A program made the translations under genes and the position numbers. A stretch of DNA of 6,458 nt from an uncultured Ruminococcus sp. (GTDB lineage Bacteria > Bacillota > Clostridia > Oscillospirales > Ruminococcaceae): contig USCU01000068.1 in NCBI GenBank assembly GCA_900553335.1, forward strand, positions 1-6,458, written 5' to 3'. Below the pieces are notes generated by a model, which was given only the letters and a program-made list of their open reading frames with translations, did not search any database and was not told where the DNA came from. How positions within the stretch are numbered: the stretch's first letter is position 1; each line of letters starts with the position of its first letter. Positions 5,792 to 6,458 of the stretch are shown here, in pieces.

Positions 5792-6415
5792 TTAATTAAA
5801 TTTTATGGTCTTAATAAGCTCATATGCTCTGTCAGACGCCGCATTTAGCATATCATTTGTAATAAGACTGTTTGTACTTGCTGATTTTTTAACAAACCCC
5901 TCATTTACAACAAATCTGTGTGTTTTTATTAAAAGCTCTCTGTCTACAGTGTAAGATTGCTTTACAGAGGCAGCCTTTAAACTTGGTTTTATAACCTTTG
6001 TCCAAAGTTCAAGCTCTACAGCATTATTGTCAAATCCGCAAAGCTCGTCCCATTTTGCAAAGTTTAATTCATCCTTAGAAACACCCTTTGCAAGCATTTT
6101 ATTAAATAAAACAGGCTGTGCCGTTTGATCCCAAGCGATATCGGTTATTAGATGTACAACAAAGCCTTTAAAAAAGTCGGAGCCTTTTTCACTTAAATCC
6201 TTGTTATCCTTTACAAACCTTGAAATATTATCAATCCATTCGTTATAGTCAGAGCTTCTCAAATGTGCTGAATATCTTAGTTCCTTTGAAGCCTTACCGA
6301 AAATGTTTACAGCATCGGGCGAGATTGCACCTAAATAAAATTGACCGCGGTCGCATACTTTTAGATCGTCTTTTAGATTGTCTGCAATAAAAAGATGAAT
6401 CATAGTAGAAGGCAT
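5792..6415 (-). CDS. Zinc-dependent phospholipase C-like protein, 207 aa
   Basis: Probable member of the zinc-dependent phospholipase C family (fold related to Bacillus cereus PLC and S1/P1 nuclease). Family-like features are the start MPSTMIHLFIA with H7, the FYLGAISPDAV segment with D34, an HLR segment (H51), and FFKGFVVHLITDIAWDQ with H88 and D92, which together look like the metal-ligand set. It is all-helical in appearance. There is no signal peptide, so unlike secreted clostridial alpha-toxin-type enzymes it would stay in the cytoplasm; a housekeeping hydrolase of unknown substrate is the most likely role. The start is ATG at 6415-6413: an in-frame TAG lies immediately upstream (6418-6416), so the N-terminus is complete even though only 10 genuine bases precede it. 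Those bases include GGA, a possible part of a truncated ribosome binding site. It is convergent with spoVS and shares its terminator. Confidence 0.85.
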   Translation of the reverse strand: MPSTMIHLFIADNLKDDLKVCDRGQFYLGAISPDAVNIFGKASKELRYSAHLRSSDYNEWIDNISRFVKDNKDLSEKGSDFFKGFVVHLITDIAWDQTAQPVLFNKMLAKGVSKDELNFAKWDELCGFDNNAVELELWTKVIKPSLKAASVKQSYTVDRELLIKTHRFVVNEGFVKKSASTNSLITNDMLNAASDRAYELIKTIKFN

Positions 6416-6425
6416 CTACTTATCC

Positions 6426-6458
6426 CTGTCTCTTATACACATCTGACGCTGCCGACGA
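6426..6458. other. Nextera/Tn5 sequencing adapter (artefact)
   Basis: The final 33 bases begin with the 19-bp Tn5 mosaic end (CTGTCTCTTATACACATCT, 6426-6444) and continue with GACGCTGCCGACGA (6445-6458). This is the reverse complement of the Illumina Nextera Read 1 transposase adapter. It is untrimmed library sequence at a contig edge, not host DNA and not a natural transposon end. Confidence 0.98.

Noticed and set aside
1..6425. CRISPR array, tRNA/rRNA, insertion sequence or defence system
   Set aside because: No regularly spaced repeats, cloverleaf-like sequence, transposase or defence-protein motifs were found on either strand.
6426..6444. Tn5 mosaic end as a natural transposon terminus
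   Set aside because: It is followed exactly by Nextera adapter bases and the window ends there, so it is a library artefact.

Overview
The window is AT-rich chromosomal DNA, most likely from a low-GC, spore-forming Firmicute of the class Clostridia. The evidence is a spoVS gene, a YmdB-type phosphodiesterase directly upstream of it, AGGAGG-type ribosome binding sites, TTG start codons, and TTGACA/TATAAT promoters. I cannot name a genus. The last 33 bases (6426-6458) are not biological: they match the reverse complement of the Illumina Nextera/Tn5 Read 1 transposase adapter, so the genuine sequence ends at 6425.

Layout from left to right. (1) 60-497 (+) is an unrecognised soluble 145-residue protein with a strong Shine-Dalgarno inside a small hairpin, followed by a clear intrinsic terminator at 533-573. 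(2) 498-901 is non-coding: the terminator, a long-range inverted repeat (663-743), and a consensus vegetative promoter. (3) 902-2029 (+) is a membrane-anchored calcineurin-like metallophosphoesterase starting at TTG. It is followed by a possible 25-codon small ORF and a terminator hairpin. (4) From a promoter at about 2178-2206 and a hairpin-containing leader, an apparent operon encodes an OmpR-family response regulator (2318-2995), a sensor histidine kinase overlapping it by 17 nt (2979-4517) and YmdB (4526-5293). (5) spoVS (5434-5694, +) follows, with its own promoter and a 10-bp palindrome abutting the -35 box. (6) A hairpin at 5743-5770, T-rich on both strands, separates spoVS from a convergent gene for a zinc-dependent phospholipase C-like protein (5792-6415, -). 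That gene's start lies only 10 bases inside the genuine contig end.

How the genes may work together. The response regulator and kinase form a cognate pair: the kinase senses an extracytoplasmic signal through a domain of about 140 residues that I do not recognise, and passes phosphate from His276 to Asp52 of the regulator. YmdB, known in Bacillus as a 2',3'-cyclic nucleotide phosphodiesterase linked to RNase Y and developmental choices, appears co-transcribed with this pair. SpoVS, a sporulation-associated Alba-like protein, comes next. In B. subtilis the order is rny-ymdB-spoVS; here the two-component genes sit where rny would be expected. A link between the kinase signal and developmental gene control is an inference from gene order only.

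I found no rRNA, tRNA, CRISPR array, insertion sequence or defence system. The window is largely an ordinary chromosomal region. The less ordinary points are the adapter, the possible small ORF, the regulatory inverted repeats and the unassigned first gene.
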